Assembly: GCF_900114435.1 (NCBI RefSeq)
Contig: NZ_FOZK01000002.1
Location: 62,001 to 126,000, forward strand
Source of the DNA: Halomicrobium zhouii
GTDB lineage: Archaea > Halobacteriota > Halobacteria > Halobacteriales > Haloarculaceae
Direction of reading: 5' to 3'
DNA length: 64,000 nucleotides
A model generated the notes under the pieces. That model saw only the letters and a list, made by a program, of their open reading frames with translations. It was not told where the DNA came from and did no database searches. The position numbers and the translations under genes were made by a program. Shown here piece by piece: positions 8,029 to 15,934 of this stretch (positions are counted from its first letter, which is position 1; every line of letters starts with the position of its first letter).

Positions 8029-8901
8029 ATGATGGAACCAATCGAGTGGGACCGCTCGTTCGAGGACAGCCGCGGCGCGCGGCTGTTCGCCTACGTCTTC
8101 CTCGGGTCGTTCTTCGGACTGGGTCTCCTCATCGCCATCTCGCTTGTCGTCGCACTCCCGCTCCTTGTCGGATCGCTGCTCGACGAGCCGGCGATGCTTG
8201 CGGTGGTCGCCCTGTTCGCGCTCGTCGGCGGACCGATGTCGCTGCTGTACCTCTGGCCGTTGTTGACCGACCCGGAGCAGCGTCAGGGGATTTGGGTATC
8301 CTCGTGGCCCGCTGCGCTCTCCAGGACTGGTGCGATAGCGGCCGCCATCCTCGGCGCGGCCGCTCACGTAATCACGGCCTGGGTGACCGGAATGGGCCCG
8401 GCACTCCTGCTCGCCGTCGGCGGACTGGTCGGAAGCCTGGGGATGAGCCTCTTCCTCAGCTCGGGCCGGATCGATCCCAACGCTCGGACGCTCACTATCC
8501 GACCGAACCACTGGGCCGAGCGGAGCGCGACGCGGACCGTCGACCTCGACGGGTGGACGAACCTTCGCCAGTATCGTATCGGCCCGGTCGTCGTCCTGTG
8601 GCCCTCCTACGCCAGCGGAAGCAGCGGACCGCGACCGCGCCTCCTGACGGTGCCGCCCCGGGTCGCCGACGCCGCAGCGCCGGTGTTCGAGGCGGCCATC
8701 GACGTTCCAGCCCCGGAGCGCGAGCGCGCCACCAACCCGACGGTGGGGGCCGTGCTCGTCGTCTTCGGGCTGGGAACCTTCGCGGTCGGCGCAGCGCTCT
8801 GGACGCTCGACGCCGTTCCCGCGGCGTTCCGGGCGTGGTTCGCTGCTTTCGCCGGCGTGTTCGGCTTCCTCTTCCTGGCCGCGGCGTGGCGTGAGCGGTG
8901 A
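8029..8901 (+). CDS. Hypothetical polytopic membrane protein
   Basis: A 290-aa protein that I do not recognise as a named family. Hydrophobic segments at about residues 24-50, 53-80, 98-120 and 125-145 are followed by a charged, beta-rich soluble stretch (ARTLTIRPNHWAERSATRTV), then two more membrane segments near the C terminus (VGAVLVVFGLGTFAVGAALW and FAAFAGVFGFLFLAAAW). The soluble middle resembles the PH-like middle domain of many haloarchaeal membrane proteins of unknown function; this is inference. It follows the TrmB gene by 66 nt but has its own TATA box. It converges on the ATP-grasp gene, with only 3 nt between the stops. Confidence 0.7.
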   Translation: MMEPIEWDRSFEDSRGARLFAYVFLGSFFGLGLLIAISLVVALPLLVGSLLDEPAMLAVVALFALVGGPMSLLYLWPLLTDPEQRQGIWVSSWPAALSRTGAIAAAILGAAAHVITAWVTGMGPALLLAVGGLVGSLGMSLFLSSGRIDPNARTLTIRPNHWAERSATRTVDLDGWTNLRQYRIGPVVVLWPSYASGSSGPRPRLLTVPPRVADAAAPVFEAAIDVPAPERERATNPTVGAVLVVFGLGTFAVGAALWTLDAVPAAFRAWFAAFAGVFGFLFLAAAWRER

Positions 8902-8904
8902 CGA

Positions 8905-9777
8905 TCAGCGCCGCGATTCGTCGGCTGCCTCCCGGATCAACTCCGCCAACGTATCCCAGAACCCGTCCTCGTACTTCGTCGCCGCGTCGATGGTCGGCCG
9001 GGCATTGGTTTCGTTAACCACGGCGCGGTCGTCGGTGACGAGCAGGTCGACGCCGAGGTAGTCGATATCGAGGACGTCGGCGGTCCGTTCGGCCAGCCTC
9101 CGCAACTCGCCGTCGAGTGAGATGCCCTCGGCCGCGGCGCCGCGGTGGACGTTGTGCTTCCACTGGCCGTCGGCGACGGATTCCTCGGGCAGGCGACGCT
9201 CCACCGCCCCGACCACCTCGCCGTCGACGACCATCGCCCGGACGTCGCGGGCGTCGGGGAGGAACTCCTGGACGAGGAACGACCGATCCGCCGTCGCGCG
9301 GTAGTCGTGCACCAGGTCGAGGTAGTCGACGACGCCGAGAAAGGAGTCGAGGTCGTGGGCCTTGGCGATGCCCGTCCCCCGCGTCGTCGAGTTGGGCTTG
9401 ACGACGACGGGCTCGTCGAAGCACCGGTAGGCCTCGGCTAACTTCCCCTCGCCGACGGGGTTCGACGCCATCACCGTCTCGGGAACCGGCACCTCTGCCG
9501 CGGAGAGTCGGGCGAGCACGTCGGCCTTGTTCCGCGACCGCAACACCGCCTCGCGGTCGTTGACCCACGGGACGTCGAGGTGAGCGTCGAGCACGCCGCC
9601 CTCCATAATCCGCGGCGGGAAGACGAACCCGACGTCGACGTCGGGGTAGGGCGAGTCGGTGAGATCGACCGTCCGCTCCGACGGCTGGACCGGGACCACC
9701 TCGATGCCCCGGTCGGCGAGTGGCTCGCCCATCCGCTCGTACGTCTCCTCCTGCGTCGCCACGGCGAGCCTGCGCAT
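8905..9777 (-). CDS. RimK/LysX-type ATP-grasp ligase
   Basis: A 290-aa ATP-grasp protein of the RimK clade, which joins an amino acid (often glutamate) or amine to a carboxylate using ATP. Visible features are an N-terminal domain (1-90), the lid entry RNKADVLARLSAAEVPVPETV, the ATP-binding strand VVVKPNSTTRGTGIAKA, and the metal-binding end VVNETNARPTI (Glu and Asn ligands). Length and order match the RimK family of archaeal alpha-L-glutamate ligases. It stands alone, so the substrate cannot be inferred. It converges on a membrane protein gene and is divergent from the cupin gene across the large palindromic element. Confidence 0.85.
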   Translation of the reverse strand: MRRLAVATQEETYERMGEPLADRGIEVVPVQPSERTVDLTDSPYPDVDVGFVFPPRIMEGGVLDAHLDVPWVNDREAVLRSRNKADVLARLSAAEVPVPETVMASNPVGEGKLAEAYRCFDEPVVVKPNSTTRGTGIAKAHDLDSFLGVVDYLDLVHDYRATADRSFLVQEFLPDARDVRAMVVDGEVVGAVERRLPEESVADGQWKHNVHRGAAAEGISLDGELRRLAERTADVLDIDYLGVDLLVTDDRAVVNETNARPTIDAATKYEDGFWDTLAELIREAADESRR

Positions 9778-9840
9778 AACAGGTGGTTCGGCGCTTTCGA
9801 CCTTAAACTGGCGCTCGGAGATGCGATTGTTCTCTGTCTG

Positions 9841-10560
9841 GGAGTCGACTTCGACACGGCCAACAACTCGAAAGCCCTCGGCGGGTTCTCTGGAGTCGGA
9901 ATCGAGACCGCCAACAACCAGAAAGCCCTCGGCGGGCTCCGGTCCCGGGGCTTGCTGCGCGCCTCACTCCGTTCGGTGCTTGCTGCGCCCGGGTTCCCGG
10001 AGCCCGCCTCGCCCTTTCAGTCCGCCAGGAGAGCAAGCTCTCCTGAGCCTTGCGCTCACTCCGTTCGCGCAAGACACCAGGGACCGCACCGCAGCCCTGC
10101 CCTTCCCCTTCCACGCGAGCGAAGCGAGTGTGGGCTCGAAAGACGAGGTGTGCCGAGTCTTTCGGTGGGTCGCGCGATGAAACGCGCTCCCGGCCGTTCG
10201 GTGCGGTCAGGAAGCGTGTCGCGCCGCGAGGGTGGCGCGTCAGCGCCACCTCACCGCGAACGGCGCCAGCCGTGAGCAAGGCGCGACCGGGGAGGGGTGG
10301 TGGAGGCATTCGCGAGCGCGTGCCGAAGGCTGCGCGAGCAAGGCTGTGCCTGGTGGACTGAAAGGGCGAGGCTCGGTGAACGAAGCACGGACCCGCAAGC
10401 ACCGGAACGTAGTGAGGAGCGCAGTGCGGTCCGCGCGAGTTCAGCGCGCCGAGGGCTTTCTGGATGTTGTAGGCGCCGGTACCGATTCAAGAGAGCGCGC
10501 CGAGGGCTTTCGAAGTGTTGGCGGTCTCGATTCGGACTCCAGAGAGCGCGCCGAGAACTC
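9841..10560. repeat. Long nested-palindrome intergenic element, copy A
   Basis: A 720-bp non-coding block filling most of the interval between the ATP-grasp and cupin genes. Both ends carry 51-bp-period tandem repeats containing GAAAGCCCTCGGCG (left copies at 9870 and 9921) and its reverse complement (right copies ending 10460 and 10511, with a degenerate third). Inside them is a second inverted pair, CCTCGCCCTTTCAGTCC on the left and GGACTGAAAGGGCGAGG on the right. The core 10086-10172 is identical over 87 bp to copy B (60652-60738), and flanking blocks are also conserved. It includes the hairpin CGAAAGAC/GTCTTTCG. No codon structure like the neighbouring genes is seen. I do not recognise the element. 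Confidence 0.85.
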
Positions 10561-10623
10561 TCTACGCGGTTACAGTCTGTCTCACATCTCGTGGGCCCAC
10601 CACTTACAGTTCTAACAATCCAC

Positions 10624-11004
10624 ATGACAACCATGGGCTACCACGTCGTCGACCCGGCCGAGTTAGACCCGGAACCGGACCGGCCCTCGGAGATGAAGTA
10701 CGTCAGCGAGGCCGCCGACATGGACAACATCGGCCTGCGGACCTACCGCGTCGACCCCGGCGAGGAGATTCCCCTCTCCGGGCTGCACTACCACGACGAG
10801 CAGGAAGAGGTCTTCTACGTCGTCGAGGGGACCCTGTCCGTCGAGACGCCCGACGACCTGTACACGGTCGAGGCCGGGCAGTTCTTCGTCGCCGAGCCGG
10901 GGAGCGCCCACCGGGCGCACAACGCCGACGACGCGAGCGAGGCCGTTCGGGTCATCGGGATGGGCGCGCCGCCGGTCAGCGACGGGCACGCGTACGGGGA
11001 GTGA
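10624..11004 (+). CDS. Cupin domain protein
   Basis: A 126-aa single-domain cupin. The beta-barrel motifs are visible: GLHYHDEQEEVFYVVEG (metal-binding His, His, Glu) and GQFFVAEPGSAHRAHN (second His). Small cupins of this kind bind a divalent metal and act as isomerases, dioxygenases or sugar-binding sensors; the substrate cannot be told here. The start is ATG 10624 (MTTMGYHVVDP) or ATG 10633; both lie beyond the repeat element, so a longer frame reaching back into the element is rejected. There is no operon partner. Confidence 0.85.
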   Translation: MTTMGYHVVDPAELDPEPDRPSEMKYVSEAADMDNIGLRTYRVDPGEEIPLSGLHYHDEQEEVFYVVEGTLSVETPDDLYTVEAGQFFVAEPGSAHRAHNADDASEAVRVIGMGAPPVSDGHAYGE

Positions 11005-11068
11005 CGTCGACGCCGCCACGACAGCGGCGCACCCGGCCACTTGTCACGCGCGAGCCCCAACGGCCGGC

Positions 11069-11272
11069 ATGGGAAGCGACGGCCTCATCGAACTCGACCA
11101 GGAGTGCTGGCTGGCGTTCGCGAAGTACAACCTGTTGCTCACGACGGCCTTCGGCGTGCTCGCCGTCGTCGCGCGGGCGACGCAACCGGCCAACGGACTG
11201 CTGGTCGTCGAGAACGCCGCGTTCGCGCTCCTGTTCGGCGCCGTCCAGACCTATGCGTGGCTCTCGGCTTGA
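11069..11272 (+). CDS. Small two-helix membrane protein
   Basis: A 67-aa protein of unknown function. After a short polar start (MGSDGLIELDQE), two hydrophobic stretches cover about residues 20-37 (KYNLLLTTAFGVLAVVAR) and 46-65 (VVENAAFALLFGAVQTYAWL), so both ends probably face the same side. Third-codon GC is as high as in neighbouring genes, and the ATG follows the cupin gene by 64 nt. Independent expression is inferred only. Confidence 0.55.
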   Translation: MGSDGLIELDQECWLAFAKYNLLLTTAFGVLAVVARATQPANGLLVVENAAFALLFGAVQTYAWLSA

Positions 11273-11310
11273 GTAGACGAACGGATCGGCATCGGCGGCG
11301 AACCGCCGCC

Positions 11311-11457
11311 TCAGTTTCGCTTCTGCCGAACTTCGGCCTGCTCGCGGATCTTGTCTTCACAGTTCGGGCACACGCGCGGGTGGTCCATTCCCTCGGGTGC
11401 GAACACTCGCACGTACGCCGACGTCACGGACGCCTCGCAGTTCTTGCAATTCGGCAC
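11311..11457 (-). CDS. Zinc-ribbon microprotein (DUF7563-like)
   Basis: A 48-aa protein, GTG start at 11457. It carries two CxxC knuckles, CKNC near residue 4 and CPNC near residue 31, with VTSAYVRVFAPEG between them and a basic tail ending QKRN. This matches the tiny haloarchaeal zinc-ribbon proteins that begin PNCxxC and carry YVRVF...PRVCPNCEDK. A TATA-like GTATTATCC lies about 25 nt upstream on the minus strand, so the mRNA is probably leaderless with GTG at its 5' end. Its function is unknown; such proteins are widespread in haloarchaea. Confidence 0.75.
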   Translation of the reverse strand: MPNCKNCEASVTSAYVRVFAPEGMDHPRVCPNCEDKIREQAEVRQKRN

Positions 11458-11476
11458 ACTGGATCAAGCAGGTAGA

Positions 11477-11486
11477 GGGGGATAAT
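11477..11486 (-). promoter_or_regulatory. TATA box for the zinc-ribbon microprotein gene
   Basis: On the minus strand GTATTATCCC lies about 25 nt before the GTG at 11457. This spacing supports a leaderless transcript and decides the GTG start. Confidence 0.5.
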
Positions 11487-11543
11487 ACTTCGTCCCGAAT
11501 CGGGGCGCTCGACGGTAACCTATCGGACTCGAAGTACCGGAGT

Positions 11544-11563
11544 CCACACCACGGCTGGTGTGG
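11544..11563 (-). terminator. Hairpin downstream of the ribosomal protein L10e gene
   Basis: CCACACCA and TGGTGTGG form a perfect 8-bp stem with a 4-nt loop, about 80 nt beyond the L10e stop in gene direction and beyond the copied 3' end. Use as a transcript 3' end or stability element is inferred; there is no T-run directly after it. Confidence 0.4.
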
Positions 11564-11584
11564 AGAGAAGTTGACTCGGTTCGC

Positions 11585-11645
11585 CTACGCGATCAGCAGT
11601 TCCTCACCGCGTTCTGCGAACGCGGAGACGAATTTGCTGATTGAC
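11585..11645 (-). repeat. Inverted and direct copies of the L10e gene 3' end
   Basis: Positions 11585-11614 repeat the last 30 nt of the L10e gene (11646-11675) in the same orientation and encode the same last nine residues and a stop, with five differences, all at third codon positions. Positions 11618-11643 hold an inverted copy of the same stretch, with a few changes and one extra base. The order in gene direction is gene end, inverted copy, direct copy. The layout mirrors the tRNA tails at 28406-28706, 36751-36861, 37065-37618 and 43137-43290. Confidence 0.85.
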
Positions 11646-12176
11646 TTACGCAATCAGCAGTTCTTCTCCCCGTTCGACCTTGATCCGGCACGGGGGCGTG
11701 ATCTTGTTGTAGGCGCGGCGGAAGGCCTCCTTGACCTCGTCGGCCTGGTCGACCTCGCAGTAGGCCGTGAAGAGGCGCTCGCCCTTGTCGATTCGGGCGG
11801 CGGTGCCGACGATCTTCCCGAAGGCCTGGCGCATGCCGTCGGAGACACGGTCCGCACCCGCACCGGTCGCCTGCTTGTTCTCGCGCAGGACCTGGTGGGG
11901 GAACTTCCGCAGCGTCATCTTGTAGTTGCCCTCGCCGAAGCTCTTGATGAGGTGGCGGTTGGCCGAGAGGCGCGAGGCCTCCAGCGAACCGTGGCGGAGC
12001 TGACACTCCTCCTCGACGACGAGGCTGATCTGGACCGGGTAGTCCTCGGCGTCGGCCTCCTTGTCTCCCATCTTGTGCTGTGCGATCTTGGAACCGGGGA
12101 TCCCCGTGATGTACTCCCGTCGGGTGTACGCGGGCTTGTCGATCTCCCGGTACATCGAGGCTGGCTTGTCCGACAT
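11646..12176 (-). CDS. rpl10e: 50S ribosomal protein L10e (L16 family)
   Basis: A 176-aa ribosomal protein of the large subunit, the archaeal counterpart of bacterial L16 and eukaryotic L10. It sits near the A-site tRNA and the factor-binding centre. Family landmarks are [19 protein letters not shown] at the N terminus, [11 protein letters not shown], the central [16 protein letters not shown], and [10 protein letters not shown] before a gap region rich in Gly/Ala. Length is normal for archaea. It is monocistronic here, with its own AT-rich start region (GGTTAATAGG) upstream, and it is divergent from a FilR1-type regulator gene. The 3' end is unusual because the last 30 nt recur downstream. 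Confidence 0.97.
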   Translation of the reverse strand: MSDKPASMYREIDKPAYTRREYITGIPGSKIAQHKMGDKEADAEDYPVQISLVVEEECQLRHGSLEASRLSANRHLIKSFGEGNYKMTLRKFPHQVLRENKQATGAGADRVSDGMRQAFGKIVGTAARIDKGERLFTAYCEVDQADEVKEAFRRAYNKITPPCRIKVERGEELLIA

Positions 12177-12332
12177 AGATACTCTTGGGAAGTACGAAGC
12201 CGAGCGAGCCTATTAACCCTTCGAACCCACCCAGCCGATGCGACGCTGTGACGCACCCCGGTCGCGCGTGACGCCGTGCCCCCTCACGGTCGTGGACGCG
12301 AATGCTAATGCGTCTGCGTGCGTACGTGTCAC

Positions 12333-13184
12333 ATGGATCTCTCGATCGACGACACCGGTGGGTCTGGCGGTACCGAAAACGACGGGACCTCCGTCGAGGC
12401 GGCGATCGGCGACGTCGCGTTCCTCACGCGGGCGGGACACCGCGTCAGCGCGCTCGTGGCACTGGCCGACCGCCCGCGAAGCAGGGCGGCCCTCCAGGAG
12501 TTGACCGGCGTCTCGGCGTCGACGATCGGACGAACGCTGGGCGAGTTCGAGCGACGACACTGGATCCAGCGGGACGGACACGAGTACGAGGCGACACAGC
12601 TGGGCGCGTTCGTCGCGGCGGCGATGCGGGAGGTGACGCGACAGCTAGCGACCGAGCGGAAGCTCCGGGACGCCTGGCAGTGGCTTCCGACGGCGGCCGA
12701 CGGGTTCTCCGTCGAGATGTGTGCCGACGCGGTGGTGTCGGTCGCGGAAACAGCCGACCCGTATCGACCGGTGCGGCGGTTCGTTTCGTTGCTCGCCGAG
12801 ACCGACCGCTTTCGGTTCGTCGGGTCCGACCTGGCTCTGATCGAGCCCTGCAAGGACGAGTTCCGACAGCGGGTCCTCGACGGCGTCCGGACGGAGATTA
12901 TCGACCCACCGAGCGTCGCTCGACGGGTGCTCTCCGCCTACCCGGAGCACTGCGAAGCCCCCCTGAAGAGCGGTAATCTCACGGTTCGCGTGCACGACGA
13001 CGTGCCGCCCTACGGACTCGCTCTCTTCGACGACCGGGTCGGAATCGTCGGATACAGTACCGACTCCGGGACGGTACAGGTACTGCTCGACACCGACGCG
13101 GCGCCGGCGCGAGAGTGGGCAGAAGCGACGTACGCGAGCTACCGGAGCGAGGCACGGCCGCTCCCGGTCACGCTGTCCGCGTAG
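12333..13184 (+). CDS. HTH transcriptional regulator, FilR1/COG4742 type
   Basis: A 283-aa regulator. Residues 30-100 form a winged helix (FLTRAGHRVSALVALAD, then the recognition helix region GVSASTIGRTLGEFERRHWI). The C-terminal half, about 135-275, matches the FilR1-type effector domain of archaeal regulators, with FRFVGSDLALIEP and the terminal GLALFDDRVGIVGYSTDSG. Proteins of this kind are common in haloarchaea; their ligands are mostly unknown. The ATG at 12333 is preferred over an in-frame start 15 nt upstream. No linked target gene is obvious. Confidence 0.75.
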   Translation: MDLSIDDTGGSGGTENDGTSVEAAIGDVAFLTRAGHRVSALVALADRPRSRAALQELTGVSASTIGRTLGEFERRHWIQRDGHEYEATQLGAFVAAAMREVTRQLATERKLRDAWQWLPTAADGFSVEMCADAVVSVAETADPYRPVRRFVSLLAETDRFRFVGSDLALIEPCKDEFRQRVLDGVRTEIIDPPSVARRVLSAYPEHCEAPLKSGNLTVRVHDDVPPYGLALFDDRVGIVGYSTDSGTVQVLLDTDAAPAREWAEATYASYRSEARPLPVTLSA

Positions 13185-13399
13185 CGGCAGTGGAGCCGTT
13201 TCGGCCGGGTCGCGGCCGTGAATCGCTTCCGGCACCGTCGGGCTGGTGTCGTCGTCTCGCCGTCGTCGCAGACGGCCCCTCCGCTCGCAATTCCTGCTCC
13301 CCTTTCACCGGCTGCAAGGCGACCAGCGACTGACAGAGTATCACTAGCTGCCTACATATCTGGGCCGAGTCGTACTCTCTCTTGCGGAGGGACGAACCC

Positions 13400-13630
13400 A
13401 TGTCTGAGAATCCACAATCGGAAGCCGGCAGAACTGCCCTGCAAGTAGCGTGCGACACGGAGGTCTCCGGCTGTGTCTTCCGCATGCGGACCGAGGAAGA
13501 CGACAGGGACCGGCTGCTCCAGATCACCCGCGATCACGTCGCCGAACAGCACGGGAAGGAGTACAGCCTCGAGGAGATCGACGAGCGACACGTGACCGAA
13601 GTCCCGGTGGAGACCGGCGGCGGGAGCTGA
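13400..13630 (+). CDS. DUF1059-like small protein
   Basis: A 76-aa protein beginning MSENPQ. The core ALQVACDTEVSGCVFRMRTE...ITRDHVAEQHG matches the DUF1059 pattern: two Cys spaced about eight residues apart and a C-terminal His-rich helix, possibly a metal site. The function is unknown. It ends 2 nt before the GTG start of the following membrane protein gene, so the two are probably co-transcribed. Confidence 0.65.
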   Translation: MSENPQSEAGRTALQVACDTEVSGCVFRMRTEEDDRDRLLQITRDHVAEQHGKEYSLEEIDERHVTEVPVETGGGS

Positions 13631-13632
13631 GC

Positions 13633-14175
13633 GTGAGCCTCGACCGGGCGACGGCTGACGGTCACGTCGTCGACCACGAGTATGGACGCGGGACGCGACT
13701 CGGCTCGCTCCTGATGGCGCTCGCCGGCGTCGCGTTCGTCGGCTACGGCGTCGTCTTCCTCGCCAGGACCTTCGTCGGCTCGGGCTTCGAACTCGGCGTC
13801 GCGACACTGAACGGAGTCACGCGGGCGGATCTGAACGCGATCGATCCGGCGATCGTCCACTACATCGACCACCTCCACGTCGCCACCGCGGCGTTCATCA
13901 TCGCCACCGGCATCGCCGTCACGGGACTGGCGTGGTACGGCGTGCGGCGCGGGATGCTGTGGGCGTGGGCGACCGCCCTCCTCGCGGCAGTCGCGGGACT
14001 CGTCATCGCGCTCCCGATGCACTACATGGACCTGTTTGCCCACGACTGGGTATCACATCTCGGGCCCATCTACCTCGCGACCGTCGTGTTCGTCGTCGGG
14101 GCCGTCGCCGCCTATCGAGGTGTCCGAACCGACTCCCGTACCGCGGCGATCGACGGGGACGGCGAAGTGGAGTGA
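13633..14175 (+). CDS. Four-helix membrane protein of unknown function
   Basis: A 180-aa protein with a GTG start at 13633, 2 nt after the stop of the DUF1059-like gene. Four hydrophobic segments are seen (SLLMALAGVAFVGYGVVFLA; FIIATGIAVTGLAWYGV; WAWATALLAAVAGLVIAL; IYLATVVFVVGAVAAY). Conserved-looking His residues (HYIDHLHV and MHYMDLFAHDWVSH) lie between helices and could bind metal or heme; that is inference. I do not recognise the family. No ATG gives a comparable protein, which supports the GTG start and translational coupling. Confidence 0.6.
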   Translation: MSLDRATADGHVVDHEYGRGTRLGSLLMALAGVAFVGYGVVFLARTFVGSGFELGVATLNGVTRADLNAIDPAIVHYIDHLHVATAAFIIATGIAVTGLAWYGVRRGMLWAWATALLAAVAGLVIALPMHYMDLFAHDWVSHLGPIYLATVVFVVGAVAAYRGVRTDSRTAAIDGDGEVE

Positions 14176-14236
14176 CCACCGCGGTAAACTCCACGTTACT
14201 ACCCTCCTTTTCCGTCCCGGGCCCGTACTGAGTTAC

Positions 14237-15235
14237 ATGAACATGCTCGTTGACGGCGAGTGGCGCACGGACGCCGGAGCGTACACCAACGAGGACGGCG
14301 AGTTCGAGCGCCAGGAGACGTCGTTCCGCGATTTCGTCGAGGACGACCCCGACGCACGGTTCCAGCCGGAGGCCGGCCGATACCACCTCTACGTCTCCTA
14401 CGCGTGCCCGTGGGCCCACCGGACGCTCGTGACGCGCGCGCTGAAGGGGCTGGAGGAGGCTATCTCCGTCGACGTCGTCGACCCCTATCGGGACGAGGAC
14501 GGCTGGCAGTTCACGCCCGAAAAGGAGGGATGCACCGAGGACACCATCCACGGGAGTGACTACCTCCGCGAGGTGTACCAGCAGGCCGATCCCGAGATGA
14601 CCGGGCGCGTCACCGTCCCGGTCCTCTGGGACAAAGCGGAGGAGACCATCGTCAACAACGAGTCCGCGGAGATCATGCGGATGCTCGATACTGCGTTCGG
14701 CGACATCGCGACGCAGGACGTCGACCTGTATCCCGAAGGTTACCAGGACGACGTCGACCACATCATCGACGATATCTACGGGCCGATCAACAACGGCGTC
14801 TACCGCACCGGCTTCGCGAACTCCCAGGAAGCCTACGACGAGGCGGTCCACGAGCTGTTCGACGCGCTCGACCACTGGGACGACGTGCTCGACGACCAGC
14901 GCTACCTCGCCGGCGACCGCCTGACGGAGGCCGACGTCGCGATGTTCACCACGCTGGTGCGCTTCGACGAGGTGTACCACACCCACTTCATGTGCAATCA
15001 CCAGCTGATCCGCGAGTACGACAACCTCTGGCCGTACCTGCGTGACCTCTACCAGACCCAGGGCGTCGCCGACACCGTCGACATGGACCACATCAAAGAA
15101 CACTACTACACCACGCACCCGGACGTCAGCCCCAAGCGCATCGTCCCGATGGGGCCCGACCCGGATTTCACCCAACCCCACGAACGCAACGAACTCCCCG
15201 GCGGTCCGCCGGAGGACCTGCTGCCGCTTGCCTGA
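14237..15235 (+). CDS. Glutathionyl-hydroquinone reductase-like GST (ECM4/YqjG family)
   Basis: A 332-aa member of the Xi-class glutathione transferases. The thioredoxin-fold active site YACPWAHR (Cys about residue 56) is intact, followed by VPVLWDKAEETIVNNESAEIMRM and the all-helical C-terminal domain with GVYRTGFANSQEAYDEAV and AGDRLTEADVAMFTTLVRFD. These enzymes reduce glutathionyl-hydroquinones. Haloarchaea are known to make gamma-glutamylcysteine rather than glutathione, so the real co-substrate is probably that thiol; this is inference. Start at ATG 14237 or 14243. The gene is on its own. Confidence 0.88.
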   Translation: MNMLVDGEWRTDAGAYTNEDGEFERQETSFRDFVEDDPDARFQPEAGRYHLYVSYACPWAHRTLVTRALKGLEEAISVDVVDPYRDEDGWQFTPEKEGCTEDTIHGSDYLREVYQQADPEMTGRVTVPVLWDKAEETIVNNESAEIMRMLDTAFGDIATQDVDLYPEGYQDDVDHIIDDIYGPINNGVYRTGFANSQEAYDEAVHELFDALDHWDDVLDDQRYLAGDRLTEADVAMFTTLVRFDEVYHTHFMCNHQLIREYDNLWPYLRDLYQTQGVADTVDMDHIKEHYYTTHPDVSPKRIVPMGPDPDFTQPHERNELPGGPPEDLLPLA

Positions 15236-15341
15236 TCGGCAGGAGGCCCCCTGCGGTTGGTTCGATAGCACACCGCACACGGTCACGGATCGATTCTCGC
15301 TCAGTCTTTATGCCGGGCCCTGACAAGTAGTGGCCAATCAG

Positions 15342-15860
15342 ATGGTGCGAGGACGCCTTCGTCGGGAAAACCGGGGAGTCAGCCCCGTCATCAGTGTCGT
15401 GTTGCTCGTCGCGATAACCGTGATACTCGCGGCGACGGCGGGCTACGTGGTGTTCGGGCTGGCCGACGAGACGAAGGCAGTGGCGCCCCAGCCCGCTATC
15501 ACTGCCACGTACGACCGAACCACGGACGGCGACGGGCAGGCCCTGGAACTCGTGTTCGAGGGAGGCGACACACTCGAAGAGAAGAACGTCTACTTCGTGC
15601 TGCAAGATGCGGTGGCAGTCAATCCTTCGGGGTCGGACTCGGCAGCCGAGATCGATGGTAATCAGATCGACGCTCAGATCGGGTCGGAGATCGCTGCGGG
15701 AGCCACGATGACGATCGATGCGGACGCGACGACGGTGGATACAACTTCGTCCCCGAGCGAGAAACTCGACCTGAGCGACGCCACGCTCCGCCTCGTCTGG
15801 GACCCCGCGTCCGCCGACATCCAGGAGACCGAAACGATCTGGCGCTGGTCGGATAGCTGA
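15342..15860 (+). CDS. Type IV pilin-like secreted protein
   Basis: A 172-aa archaeal pilin. The basic N terminus RGRLRRENRGVSPVI is followed by the hydrophobic helix VISVVLLVAITVILAATAGY, the class III prepilin signal cleaved by PibD, so the mature protein would begin near SPVIS. The remainder is a beta-rich Thr/Asp domain (TATYDRTTDGDGQALELVFEG...LRLVWDPASADIQETETIWRW) typical of haloarchaeal DUF1628 (Pilin_N) proteins. The ATG at 15342 is chosen over a GTG 12 nt upstream; a TTTATG element near 15305-15310 fits either. The GT87 gene follows 74 nt later, but linkage is uncertain. Confidence 0.85.
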   Translation: MVRGRLRRENRGVSPVISVVLLVAITVILAATAGYVVFGLADETKAVAPQPAITATYDRTTDGDGQALELVFEGGDTLEEKNVYFVLQDAVAVNPSGSDSAAEIDGNQIDAQIGSEIAAGATMTIDADATTVDTTSSPSEKLDLSDATLRLVWDPASADIQETETIWRWSDS

Positions 15861-15934
15861 TCCACGGAGCGCCCCTGCCGTGGGCGGTCCGCCAGGCTGA
15901 CGTGACCCGGCATCGACGGGAGGACAACGAAGCG

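Noticed and set aside
9580-10602. Protein-coding frames running through element A
   Set aside because: They run through the palindromes, are Arg/Ala-rich and have no domain; the same elements at 17297 and 60531 do not preserve any one frame.
11585-11645. A second, truncated rpl10e gene
   Set aside because: Only the last 30 nt are repeated; there is no promoter or upstream coding sequence in the copy.
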